Positions 8,007-14,395 of a stretch of DNA of 20,020 nucleotides are shown one piece after another. The notes under the pieces are model-generated. The model ran no database searches. It saw nothing but the letters and a program-made list of their open reading frames with translations, and was not told the DNA's origin. The stretch's first letter is position 1. Every line of letters begins with the position of its first letter. Both the position numbers and the translations under genes were made by a program. This DNA is from a virus. The DNA lies in the IMG/VR virus record IMGVR_UViG_3300011010_000976, positions 3,999 to 24,018 of that record. One strand, written 5' to 3'.

Positions 8007-8228
8007 ATGTTAAACAACTTATCATCTGACAACGTAAAATATATTTTAACAATATTAGCAGTATGTGCTATTATTGTTGGATTTTTCTTAGATAAAATTG
8101 CTGCTGAAGTTTTTTACACTACTATTGGTAGCATTATCACTCATTTCTATCAAGGTAATAAAGTTAAAGAATTAAAAACTGAAATAGAAGCACAAAAGAT
8201 TGAATTACAATCTTTAAAAAATGGCTAA
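8007..8228 (+). CDS. small membrane protein with C-terminal coiled coil (holin-like?)
   Basis: A 73-residue protein. Residues ~11-30 (YILTILAVCAIIVGFFL) form a clear transmembrane helix. A second, less hydrophobic helix at ~34-52 may also insert. Residues 53-71 are a charged heptad-like helix (VKELKTEIEAQKIELQSL). No signal-peptide cleavage site is seen. Size and layout would suit a holin, an anchored lysis regulator or a superinfection-exclusion protein; none can be chosen from sequence. Its last 8 bases overlap the start of the head-completion gene, a link to late virion genes. Confidence 0.65.
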   Translation: MLNNLSSDNVKYILTILAVCAIIVGFFLDKIAAEVFYTTIGSIITHFYQGNKVKELKTEIEAQKIELQSLKNG

Positions 8229-8706
8229 AAAAAGAACATACAGGGAATTTAAACAAGGAATTTATAAGCCTCAAAATCCTATAAAATGTCTTAATAAAGA
8301 CAATATTGTTTATCGTAGTGGTCTTGAACGCAAACTTATGCTTGTTCTTGATAAAAATCCTAATGTTGTTCAGTGGAGCAGTGAAAAAGTAATTATACCT
8401 TACAAACATCCTGTTAAATCTGCTCAGAGTGGAACACCTCAATATGCAAGATATTTTGTTGACTTTTATATGAAGTTAAAAGTTGGTGAGGTTGTAAAAG
8501 AATATTTGGTAGAAGTTAAACCAGAAAGGCAATGTTCAGCACCTACAAACCATGGTAATAAAAAAAGAACTACTCTATTATATGAGAATCTACAATGGGC
8601 TATTAATCAAGCAAAGTGGGAAGCAGCAGAAACTTACTGCAAAAAGAAAAATTATAAATTTTTAATCATTAACGAAAAGAACATTGATAATATACTTTCA
8701 TCGTAA
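8221..8706 (+). CDS. 4: head completion nuclease, T4 gp4-like
   Basis: A 161-residue protein matching the T4 gp4 (gp50) head-completion family, which has a PD-(D/E)xK/TnsA-like nuclease core. VYRSGLERKLMLVLDKNPNVVQW at 30-52 carries the first acidic residue (E36), ARYFVDFYMK at 76-85 carries D81, and YLVEVKPERQ at 95-104 carries E98 and K100. IIPY and the C-terminal KWEAAETYCKKKNYKFLIINE are also shared with gp4. It is thought to trim or seal packaged heads before tail joining, so it is a late gene. It overlaps the small membrane protein upstream; phoH follows 20 bases downstream. Confidence 0.88.
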   Translation: MAKKRTYREFKQGIYKPQNPIKCLNKDNIVYRSGLERKLMLVLDKNPNVVQWSSEKVIIPYKHPVKSAQSGTPQYARYFVDFYMKLKVGEVVKEYLVEVKPERQCSAPTNHGNKKRTTLLYENLQWAINQAKWEAAETYCKKKNYKFLIINEKNIDNILSS

Positions 8707-8726
8707 TATAGATAAGTAATATATAC

Positions 8727-9461
8727 ATGGGAGAAAGCCGTGCTAGAAAAATAAAACAAGTAAAGGAGAGACTTAAAAGCTCTTTTTTAATTTCAGAACC
8801 ATTTGCTTGGAATTATAAACAAGCTGAGATATTAGAGAAAATGCTGCACCTTGAAACAAAATGTGTTATTGTTGACTCTCTTGCAGGAACAGGTAAAACT
8901 ATTATGAGTACTTTTGCTGCACTTAAACTACTTCAAAGAGGAGAATGTAAAAAAATGTATTACGTTCGATCTGCGGTAGAGAGTGCTAGTAGCAAACTAA
9001 TGGCCCTTCCTGGCTCTTGGGAAGAGAAAATAGCTGTGTATGGCGGACCATTAAATGATTCATTAAACAAGCTTTTAACACCACAAGAAGTAGAGGGATT
9101 TTTCAAAAATAAAACTATAGAAATTATACCATTATCTTATCTTCGTGGTAGAAGCTTTGAAAACTGTATTATTATATTAGACGAAGCACAAAACTGTCTT
9201 ATGAACGAAATTATTACAATAATGACTCGTTTAGAAGAGAGTTCTAAACTTTTTATTATTGCAGATAGTGACCAATGTGACTTAGGTAAAAATTACCAAA
9301 ACGAATTTCCAAAAACTGTTGAACTTTTCAATACTAAAGAATCAGAAGAACATGGCATTTATAATTATGAAATGCGTGATCCTGAACTTGTAATGAGAAG
9401 TGCATTTGTAAAATATGTATCAAAGAGGTACAATGATTACAAAAAATTAATTAAATTATAA
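8727..9461 (+). CDS. phoH: PhoH-like P-loop ATPase
   Basis: A 244-residue PhoH-family protein. DSLAGTGKTIMS at ~50-61 is Walker A. YYVRSAVESASSKLMALPGSWEEKI is the family's RPxxxxGxxLGFLPG-like segment in divergent form. IIPLSYLRGRSFENCIIILDEAQNC carries the conserved LRGRT-like motif and Walker B, and IIADSDQCDLG is the sensor-like GDxxQ motif with serine-aspartate in place of GD. PhoH is an ATP-dependent RNA/DNA helicase-like enzyme widespread in phages; its phage role is unsettled. The start at 8727 has no ribosome-binding site. Transcription ends at the strong hairpin just downstream. Confidence 0.9.
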   Translation: MGESRARKIKQVKERLKSSFLISEPFAWNYKQAEILEKMLHLETKCVIVDSLAGTGKTIMSTFAALKLLQRGECKKMYYVRSAVESASSKLMALPGSWEEKIAVYGGPLNDSLNKLLTPQEVEGFFKNKTIEIIPLSYLRGRSFENCIIILDEAQNCLMNEIITIMTRLEESSKLFIIADSDQCDLGKNYQNEFPKTVELFNTKESEEHGIYNYEMRDPELVMRSAFVKYVSKRYNDYKKLIKL

Positions 9462-9463
9462 AC

Positions 9464-9493
9464 AAAAAACCCGCTCTTTTGAGCGGGTTTTTT
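9464..9493. terminator. bidirectional rho-independent terminator
   Basis: A perfect 13-bp stem: AAAAAACCCGCTC (9464-9476), loop TTTT, GAGCGGGTTTTTT (9481-9493). The core is GC-rich in an otherwise AT-rich window and has A- and T-tracts on the two sides. It separates phoH (plus) from the small convergent gene ending at 9495 and should stop transcripts from both sides. Confidence 0.95.
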
Positions 9494-9494
9494 A

Positions 9495-9677
9495 TTAGAC
9501 ATTTTTATCTAAGTGTTCGAGTGCATCTTTTAGCATTTGAACCTCATCTTTTGTTAATCGGACTTTACCTTTATAATCATCAGAAATAGTAAATTCATTT
9601 TCATTTACCTTTTCAACAATTGGACAGCAGCTTCCAGCACGACAGAGACGAACGGAGTTTTGATTTAGAATAACCAT
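9495..9677 (-). CDS. small conserved CRAGSCC-motif protein
   Basis: A 60-residue protein with the N-terminal motif RLCRAGSCCP (three cysteines), then ISDDYKGKVRLTKDEVQMLKDAL, which looks like two beta-strands and a helix. Small proteins of this pattern (LCR..xCCP, then DD.GG.V.LT) occur in phages and bacteria without known function; I recognise the pattern but cannot name a role. The cysteines could bind a metal. AGGAG lies only 1 base before the ATG, too close to act as a normal ribosome-binding site. A promoter ends 7 bases before the ATG, so the mRNA is probably leaderless. Confidence 0.75.
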   Translation of the reverse strand: MVILNQNSVRLCRAGSCCPIVEKVNENEFTISDDYKGKVRLTKDEVQMLKDALEHLDKNV

Positions 9678-9684
9678 ACTCCTT

Positions 9685-9712
9685 TATTTACAAAAGAATA
9701 TTAAATTTTCAA
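9685..9712 (-). promoter_or_regulatory. promoter for CRAGSCC gene (leaderless start)
   Basis: On the minus strand TTGAAA (9712-9707), a 16-base spacer, then TAAATA (9690-9685), 7 bases before the ATG at 9677. It lies over the end of the upstream gene. The -10 is also a T4-late-like TAAATA, so early or late use is unclear. Confidence 0.5.
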
Positions 9713-10387
9713 TTGTCCACGAAGAGCTAATTCGTCGTAAACATTTTCTAAGTCACCAAGAACAGAAGTTGTTGTTTCAATAAGCTTGCCATCACTTCCA
9801 ATATATTCTTTCATGTAAGAAATCTTTTGATCAAGATCACCTTCAAGAACAATAAATGCTGGTTGGTCTTCTTTATCAAAAATAACACCTGCATTCTTTT
9901 TATAAGTTTCATGAACACCATAAAAAATGTTGTTAATTTCTTCACGAAATGATTCGTTACTTGAACGATTTTCACTTTCTTCAATTGGAATATTCGGATT
10001 GATTGGAAGCCATAAAATTATGTCATAAAACTTAAGACATTCTTTTGTTATAAGAATACTTTGTGCAATAAAGTCATCAATTTCACTTTCTTTTTCAAGA
10101 AACTTATTACGCTCTGCAAGCCAAAAAGTATAAACAAGATTATCTAATATACAACGATCATGAATAGTTTCAGTTTTTCCTGCATTACTCATTGCAAGAT
10201 CCGCAAGAGCATCACGAATAATTACTTGTGAACTCATAGTTCCACTTTCGTTAAGAGTTAAATTTTTCTCTTTAACAAGATCACGATAAGTTTTTTCAGG
10301 AGACTTATACATTGGCCAATAACTTTTAAAAGTATCGACTAATGTAGTTTTTCCAACACATTGAGCACCAACTACAGCAATTCTCAT
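9701..10387 (-). CDS. AAA_28-type P-loop ATPase/nucleoside-kinase-like
   Basis: A 228-residue P-loop protein. MRIAVVGAQCVGKTTL places Walker A at residues 7-15. TIHDRCILDNLVYTFWLAER matches the second conserved block of AAA_28/NadR-kinase-like and deoxynucleoside-kinase-like proteins, and YDIILWLPINPNIPIEE is the strand before the lid. Nicotinamide-riboside or deoxynucleoside phosphorylation are possible reactions; a substrate cannot be assigned. The ATG overlaps the stop of the VWA gene as ATGA, so the two are translationally linked. An AGGAGG lies 13 bases upstream inside the VWA coding end, further than ideal, and may be only a Glu/Lys-coding stretch. Confidence 0.75.
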   Translation of the reverse strand: MRIAVVGAQCVGKTTLVDTFKSYWPMYKSPEKTYRDLVKEKNLTLNESGTMSSQVIIRDALADLAMSNAGKTETIHDRCILDNLVYTFWLAERNKFLEKESEIDDFIAQSILITKECLKFYDIILWLPINPNIPIEESENRSSNESFREEINNIFYGVHETYKKNAGVIFDKEDQPAFIVLEGDLDQKISYMKEYIGSDGKLIETTTSVLGDLENVYDELALRGQLKI

Positions 10388-11034
10388 ACAGTCTTTTCTG
10401 CCTCCTTTTCATCTTTCATTTCAAAAGTACGACTATAAGTTTCAAGATTTGATCGGTCTAATTTCTTATAACTTTGATAATGATCACTAACATTAGTCCA
10501 TGCAAGATTAATTGCATCTGCACTACGTGCAAAACCCTTTGAAGAAGAAGCACCAATACCAAGACCTGCATGTTGTGCAAGAACTGCATCTTCACCTGCA
10601 CCAAGGAAAACAAAGTCCCATGCATAAGTTTCACGTTGATGCTTAACCTTTTCCTTTATAACATCACTTGTGAATTCTTTAGAAGCATTCTCATAGCCAT
10701 CAGTAATAACAAGAAAAAGAACACGATTTGGACGATCATTTTCATTCATTTTAGAAAGCTTTTCACCAACAGAAGTAATTGTTCGACCAAGTGCATCTAA
10801 CAGTGCAGTTGAACCTCTTGGATTAAGATTAATGTCTAAGGTTTCTTTAATATCCTTATCCTCAAAAATAGCCTCATATTTGTCATCAAATTGATAAAAC
10901 GATACTTTTGTTTCGTCCCCAGTTTCTTTTTCTTTTTGTAAGAAGGTTTTAATGCCACCTACCATATCGTCTGCAATAGAAGACATGCTTCCGCTGCGGT
11001 CTAAAATTATGTTTAAGTCTGTATAATTTTTCAT
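10384..11034 (-). CDS. von Willebrand factor A (VWA) domain protein
   Basis: A 216-residue protein that is essentially one VWA domain. LNIILDRSGSM gives the MIDAS D-x-S-x-S (D12, S14, S16), RGSTALLDALG the MIDAS Thr, and LFLVITDGYENAS the distal Asp. All metal-binding positions are kept, so it should bind Mg2+ and a partner protein. The ATG at 11034 is chosen over an in-frame TTG at 11052 because a -10 box ends 6 bases before it. The TTG lies between the -35 and the -10, so it would not be on that mRNA. ATGA overlap with the downstream P-loop gene suggests an ATPase/VWA pair reminiscent of MoxR-VWA systems, although the ATPase is not MoxR-type. Confidence 0.85.
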   Translation of the reverse strand: MKNYTDLNIILDRSGSMSSIADDMVGGIKTFLQKEKETGDETKVSFYQFDDKYEAIFEDKDIKETLDINLNPRGSTALLDALGRTITSVGEKLSKMNENDRPNRVLFLVITDGYENASKEFTSDVIKEKVKHQRETYAWDFVFLGAGEDAVLAQHAGLGIGASSSKGFARSADAINLAWTNVSDHYQSYKKLDRSNLETYSRTFEMKDEKEAEKTV

Positions 11035-11040
11035 TAGTTT

Positions 11041-11069
11041 AATATAATTCAATTTGATCCTTTATTCAA
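11041..11069 (-). promoter_or_regulatory. sigma-70-like promoter for VWA gene (leaderless)
   Basis: On the minus strand TTGAAT (11069-11064), a 17-base spacer, then TATATT (11046-11041), 6 bases before the ATG at 11034. The -35 is only 4 of 6. The layout matches the stronger promoters at 11722 and 12064. Confidence 0.55.
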
Positions 11070-11070
11070 A

Positions 11071-11304
11071 TTATTTTTCATCTTTTTCTTCCTCGTCATC
11101 ATCTTTTTCTTTAATTGTATCATCACAAACATCTTTAAGCATATTTCTTGCATTATTTTTATCATATGGTTTTACCACCATACTTCCTTTCGGATTTAAA
11201 AATGTCAGTTTATGTTTTTTACACAGAAAGTGTAATTGAGTAAGAAACTCGTCTATCTTTTTGTTTGGAAGCTTTTGCTTCTTTTTTATGTTATAATATT
11301 TCAT
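11071..11304 (-). CDS. hypothetical protein with acidic tail
   Basis: A 77-residue protein of no recognised family. A basic N-terminus (KKKQKLPNKK) is followed by LHFLCKKHKLTFLNPKGSMVVKPYD, which looks like a helix and a beta hairpin. The last ~15 residues are almost all Asp, Glu and Lys, probably disordered. It overlaps the upstream gene as ATGA (11301-11304), so the two are made together from the promoter before 11714. Possibly a small host-takeover protein by context; function unknown. Confidence 0.65.
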   Translation of the reverse strand: MKYYNIKKKQKLPNKKIDEFLTQLHFLCKKHKLTFLNPKGSMVVKPYDKNNARNMLKDVCDDTIKEKDDDEEEKDEK

Positions 11305-11714
11305 AGTTCTATCAAGTATTCTCGAAATTCAATAATAGATTTCAGAACTTGGTTATCTTTTTCAGAAAGGATTTTTTGATTTTCCATCAACTCTCCGATA
11401 TGGTTTTCGTTTACAAACTTCCAAATAGAATCATCTTCTGGAACGTCTGGAAATTCATTGTTTAATGTATTTATTTTTTCAACAGAAAGTAATCGTTTTT
11501 CTGTTATCCAAGAGTAACAAAAGTCAATTTCTTTTTTTATAGCTTTACTACCCTCATCGTCATCCCAAGAAAATTTAGATAATAATTGTTTATTTTCGAT
11601 TTGATCTATAAAAACATTGAATATAATTTCTCTGATCAAATCATCAGCATTCATTTTTTCTTTTGGAAGCTGGTCAATAATCCACCTTTGCTTGGAGAAG
11701 AGGGTTTTAATCAT
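11301..11714 (-). CDS. hypothetical alpha-helical protein
   Basis: A 137-residue, charged, probably all-helical protein with no recognised domain and no membrane segment. The start is the ATG at 11714. An in-frame TTG at 11738 would add eight residues, but it lies inside the promoter, between the -35 and the -10, and so cannot be on the mRNA. With the -10 ending 7 bases before the ATG, the transcript should be leaderless. It is first of a two-gene unit with the acidic-tail protein (ATGA overlap). Confidence 0.65.
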   Translation of the reverse strand: MIKTLFSKQRWIIDQLPKEKMNADDLIREIIFNVFIDQIENKQLLSKFSWDDDEGSKAIKKEIDFCYSWITEKRLLSVEKINTLNNEFPDVPEDDSIWKFVNENHIGELMENQKILSEKDNQVLKSIIEFREYLIEL

Positions 11715-11721
11715 AGAGTAT

Positions 11722-11749
11722 ATTATAGAGTGTTGCAAGTTTTTGTCAA
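11722..11749 (-). promoter_or_regulatory. consensus sigma-70 promoter (leaderless)
   Basis: On the minus strand a perfect TTGACA (11749-11744), a 16-base spacer, then a perfect TATAAT (11727-11722). The usual start point would be near 11715, one base before the ATG at 11714. It fills the 38-base gap after the preceding gene. Confidence 0.85.
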
Positions 11750-11752
11750 TTT

Positions 11753-12055
11753 TTACTTTTTCAATTTTTGAAATTCGGAATAGCTTATAGAGTTCATAGC
11801 ATTTCTTAATTCATCTACATCTTGTTCAGTCATTTCGTTATCCTCACTAAGCATACATTTTTCTAATCTTTGAAGATATTCTTCTTCAGTTATTTTTCCA
11901 CCAACTGATAAATCACGAAATCCTATATCGTCATAAAATTTGTCACCAAATTTATTTTTCCAGTATGTAACTGTGTTCTTTTCATCAAATGGGAAGTTGT
12001 TCCAATAGTTTGAAAGATTTGCACCTTTGCGTAGTTTTGAGCCTTTGCCTGCCAT
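11753..12055 (-). CDS. small phage protein, MAGKGSK-type N-terminus
   Basis: A 100-residue protein. It starts MAGKGSKLRKG, a basic opening seen in many small phage hypotheticals (M-x-G-K-G-S-K-x-R), which supports the ATG at 12055 over an in-frame GTG at 12073. The middle (NNFPFDEKNTVTYWKNKFGDKFYDD) and an acidic helical C-terminus are not recognised. It has its own promoter, back to back with that of the metallophosphoesterase, so it is probably expressed early. Function unknown. Confidence 0.7.
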   Translation of the reverse strand: MAGKGSKLRKGANLSNYWNNFPFDEKNTVTYWKNKFGDKFYDDIGFRDLSVGGKITEEEYLQRLEKCMLSEDNEMTEQDVDELRNAMNSISYSEFQKLKK

Positions 12056-12063
12056 AATAAAAC

Positions 12064-12092
12064 AATATATCACAAAATAAACTCATTGTCAA
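12064..12092 (-). promoter_or_regulatory. sigma-70 promoter (leaderless), divergent pair
   Basis: On the minus strand a perfect TTGACA (12092-12087), a 17-base spacer, then TATATT (12069-12064), 8 bases before the ATG at 12055. The -35 is one base away from the -35 of the plus-strand promoter, so two polymerases would compete for the site. Confidence 0.8.
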
Positions 12093-12093
12093 C

Positions 12094-12121
12094 TTGACTT
12101 TTCTATTCCTTGTTTTATAAT
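12094..12121 (+). promoter_or_regulatory. sigma-70 promoter (leaderless), divergent pair
   Basis: TTGACT (12094-12099), a 16-base spacer, then a perfect TATAAT (12116-12121), 5 bases before the ATG at 12127. The expected start point falls on the ATG itself. Confidence 0.8.
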
Positions 12122-12126
12122 AAAGA

Positions 12127-12939
12127 ATGAACAAACCATCAAAAATTAAAAGAAACGATTACGATAACATTTATTTTGCATCAGACTTTCACTATAATCA
12201 TCAAAGGGACTTTCTTTGGAAGCCTCGCGGATTTTCATCTTTTCAAGAACATGATAAGTTTATTGAAAATGAATGTTCCAAGCTTACAAAAAATGATTTA
12301 CTTATTTATCTTGGTGATTACAGCTTAAATACTACTGATGAAAATACTTCATCTCTGTTACATAAAACAAAGGCAAAGATGTTTTATATCTTTGGTAATC
12401 ATGAAGGCTATCACTCTCGATTTTATCGTGAATCGCTACATGCATTTTACAAGACTTTTCATAATCTTTCAGCAATAGATGATGGATTAGCAAAAGATCA
12501 CTCATCTATGCATGGCTCAAACTTTGTTTCGGAAATTCCATTTCAGATTTTTCCTTTTTCTGTAGATAAAACTACAAAGGAAGGTTTCCCTGGTATGTGT
12601 CGTAAGCTTGGAAAAGATGATGCAGGAAATGAAATCATATATTTTGGAGAAGAAGGTTATTTTCAAATCGGAAACGGTTTTTTCTTTTGCCGACATATGG
12701 CTCCGCTTATTTGGGATAAGATGAAGTATGAGAATTATTTTTCAATCTGTGGTCACTCTCATGGCAACTTAGAAATCGCAAAGCCATCTCATAAAAACGA
12801 TGGTAAGATTCTTGATGTTGGAGTTGATAATACTATTGAATATAATGGTTCAGCATTCTTTAAGGTTGAAGAAGTTAACGATATTATGAACCGTAAAAAA
12901 GTTAAAATCTACGATCATCATGGAGACGAACATATTTAA
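12127..12939 (+). CDS. calcineurin-like metallophosphoesterase
   Basis: A 270-residue metallophosphoesterase with the full ligand set: D20-F-H22, LGD at 62-64, GNHE at 90-93, H190 in CRHMAP, and GHSHG at 209-213, followed by LDVGVDN. The two-metal site is intact, so it should hydrolyse phosphoesters. An insert of about 60 residues lies between the GNHE block and H190 (residues ~115-175), larger than usual. Substrate unknown; protein phosphate, nucleotides or RNA ends are all possible. Its own leaderless-type promoter and position before a 2H phosphodiesterase and a PNK-like kinase suggest a nucleic-acid-end or signal-nucleotide role, which is inferred. Confidence 0.88.
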   Translation: MNKPSKIKRNDYDNIYFASDFHYNHQRDFLWKPRGFSSFQEHDKFIENECSKLTKNDLLIYLGDYSLNTTDENTSSLLHKTKAKMFYIFGNHEGYHSRFYRESLHAFYKTFHNLSAIDDGLAKDHSSMHGSNFVSEIPFQIFPFSVDKTTKEGFPGMCRKLGKDDAGNEIIYFGEEGYFQIGNGFFFCRHMAPLIWDKMKYENYFSICGHSHGNLEIAKPSHKNDGKILDVGVDNTIEYNGSAFFKVEEVNDIMNRKKVKIYDHHGDEHI

Positions 12940-12940
12940 A

Positions 12941-12968
12941 TTGACAAACCTCTTTGTCTATCTATATT
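12941..12968 (+). promoter_or_regulatory. sigma-70 promoter (leaderless)
   Basis: A perfect TTGACA (12941-12946), a 16-base spacer, then TATATT (12963-12968), 8 bases before the ATG at 12977. The -35 begins 1 base after the preceding stop codon. Confidence 0.8.
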
Positions 12969-12976
12969 AATCAACA

Positions 12977-13402
12977 ATGAACTACTGGCTCAAATCATAT
13001 GGCACTCTGCATGTTGGCAACGATGTTGTTCGCATAGCTGTGTCTAATGATTTTGGTAAATATTACCAATCTTTAATTGATAAAGATGTTCGACTTTTTA
13101 CAGGTTTACCTGCTCATGGAAGCCATATTACATTATGGCAACCAAGTATTCATGGTAAACTACCAATTGATAAGGCAAAGTTTTTAAAAGGATTTTATAA
13201 AAAGAATCCAATCGTTTTTGAATATGATATAGATATTATCGAAGGTGGTAAAACTAAAAACTTTCGCAATTGGTATATGAAAATTCGTTCAATGGCAGGG
13301 GAAAGTATCTGTAAATATCTCGGAAACGATCAGTATAAGCATTTACATTTGACCATCTCAAATACTAAAAATTCCGTTCGTCCTTACATTTGGATGAAAT
13401 AA
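12977..13402 (+). CDS. 2H phosphodiesterase, candidate Acb1-type anti-CBASS nuclease (T4 57B-like)
   Basis: A 141-residue protein with the two H-x-T motifs of the 2H phosphoesterase superfamily: GSHITLW (H50, T52) and HLHLTISNTK (H124, T126). Total length and motif spacing resemble T4 57B/Acb1, which cuts cyclic oligonucleotide messengers of the CBASS defence, and the N-terminus (WLKSYGTLHVGNDVVRIAVS) also looks like that family from memory. The alternative is a 2',3'-cyclic phosphodiesterase for RNA repair, supported by the PNK-like kinase directly downstream. The 2H fold is firm; the choice between the two roles is not. It is driven by its own promoter, consistent with early anti-defence use. 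Confidence 0.75.
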   Translation: MNYWLKSYGTLHVGNDVVRIAVSNDFGKYYQSLIDKDVRLFTGLPAHGSHITLWQPSIHGKLPIDKAKFLKGFYKKNPIVFEYDIDIIEGGKTKNFRNWYMKIRSMAGESICKYLGNDQYKHLHLTISNTKNSVRPYIWMK

Positions 13403-13407
13403 ATCTC

Positions 13408-13869
13408 ATGAAAAATAAACTATACATAATTATCGGACCTTCAGGTTCAGGTAAATCGACAAAAGCTAAAACTCTTGCACCAGACTGTTGCATTTGCGAA
13501 GCAGATAAGTTCTGGCTTAATTGCACAGGAGAATATCTCTTCCTGCCTTCTCTTTTAGGTAAAGCGCATTCTTGGTGTCAGAGTGAAGTAGAACGCCTTA
13601 TGAACGAAGGTAAGTCTCGTATTGTTGTATCTAATACTTCTCTCACTGACAAGGAACGTAAACCATATCTAGATCTTGCAGAAAAGCATAGTTATGAAGT
13701 AGTTTACGAATATTCCGATTCACCTTGGTTTCTTGACGTTCAGCCACGCTTAAAGGACAAGACTTATACTATTGAAGATGTAAATCTTTTTGTTAGTAAA
13801 AACACTCACGGTGTTCCTTTTGAAGGTATTAAGCGAATGTTTGAAAAGTATACCGAACCTACACAGTGA
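13408..13869 (+). CDS. polynucleotide-kinase-like P-loop kinase (AAA_33/N4BP2-like)
   Basis: A 153-residue protein. IIIGPSGSGKSTKA places Walker A at 10-18, ICEADKFW gives the Asp of the acceptor site near residue 34, and NTSLTDKERKPYLDLA is the usual strand-helix of PNK-type kinases. KNTHGVPFEGIKRMFEKY near the C-terminus is the N-x-HG-x-P signature of the N4BP2-like family. The ATG at 13408 follows the previous stop by 5 bases; an upstream in-frame TTG (13390) overlaps that gene and is not favoured. It probably phosphorylates 5'-OH ends of RNA or DNA. Co-transcribed with the 2H enzyme, it could form a healing pair like tRNA-ligase CPD/kinase domains. No ligase is in view. Confidence 0.8.
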   Translation: MKNKLYIIIGPSGSGKSTKAKTLAPDCCICEADKFWLNCTGEYLFLPSLLGKAHSWCQSEVERLMNEGKSRIVVSNTSLTDKERKPYLDLAEKHSYEVVYEYSDSPWFLDVQPRLKDKTYTIEDVNLFVSKNTHGVPFEGIKRMFEKYTEPTQ

Positions 13870-14395
13870 TGTAAACTTTATCGCTGTATTTATTACTAAA
13901 AATAAAACGATTAGAAGTGAACTCTTTACCAAGGAGTTCACTTTTTAGTTTTTTATAGTGATGACCTGCTCCTGGCATAAGATAACCAATAGTACAATGC
14001 GGTTTATAATCAGGATAGTTGTTAGTGTATTCAAAATTTTCACAAACTTCTTTATTAAGTTCATGTAAATCTTTGCTCTCAATTCCAAATTTTAAAACAT
14101 CAAATTTATCATTTTCGAAAAGAGAAATATTTTTAATTTTAAATGATACTGGACGTAAATCTATTTTATTTACTATTGATTTTGCTTGCTGAACATGTAA
14201 TCCATAAAGCACAGTGATATGAGGTTCAGTTTCAAGCCCATGTCCTGGCTCAAGATCATATATCTCACAAGGACAAATACTCTCTTGTATTTTTTTAATT
14301 TCGTTAGAGAGGTCACTTAAATCTAACATTAAGCATGAGTAAGAGCGATTAGCACTCCCCTCTGAAATAAAGTCGTATAATTGTTTGAATTTCAT
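13859..14395 (-). CDS. 2H phosphoesterase with capsid-targeting-like N-terminus
   Basis: A 178-residue protein. Residues 1-12, MKFKQLYDFISE, match the opening of the next two minus-strand genes and resemble the T4 internal-protein propeptide (MKTYQEFIAE), which the prohead protease cuts after I/L-x-E; here I-S-E|G. The body is a 2H phosphoesterase (2'-5' RNA-ligase-like): EPHITVLYGL (H59, T61) and KPHCTIGYL (H133, T135). The sequence differs clearly from the 2H protein at 12977. The last 11 bases overlap the opposing kinase gene, and the kinase terminator lies inside this reading frame. The ATG overlaps the upstream stop as TAATG. A packaged, ejected RNA or cyclic-nucleotide phosphodiesterase is inferred. 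Confidence 0.8.
   Translation of the reverse strand: MKFKQLYDFISEGSANRSYSCLMLDLSDLSNEIKKIQESICPCEIYDLEPGHGLETEPHITVLYGLHVQQAKSIVNKIDLRPVSFKIKNISLFENDKFDVLKFGIESKDLHELNKEVCENFEYTNNYPDYKPHCTIGYLMPGAGHHYKKLKSELLGKEFTSNRFIFSNKYSDKVYITV
13915..13955 (+). terminator. rho-independent terminator inside opposing gene
   Basis: AAGTGAACTC (13915-13924) pairs perfectly with GAGTTCACTT (13934-13943). Inner T-G/T-A pairs can extend the stem to leave a 3-base loop. T5 then A, G and T6 follow. It sits about 45 bases after the kinase stop, within codons of the minus-strand 2H gene. Confidence 0.8.

Noticed and set aside
10384-10387. MoxR-type AAA+/VWA pair
   Set aside because: The partner P-loop protein has AAA_28/nucleoside-kinase-like motifs, not the MoxR AAA+ pattern, so only a loose analogy is kept.
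10401-10406. AGGAGG as the ribosome-binding site of the P-loop gene at 10387
   Set aside because: It is 13 bases from the ATG and is explained by Lys-Glu codons of the VWA tail; translational coupling through ATGA is more likely.
11034-11052. TTG at 11052 with AAAGGA upstream as start of the VWA protein
   Set aside because: The TTG and AAAGGA lie between the -35 and -10 of a promoter that puts the mRNA start next to the ATG at 11034; not fully excluded if another promoter exists.
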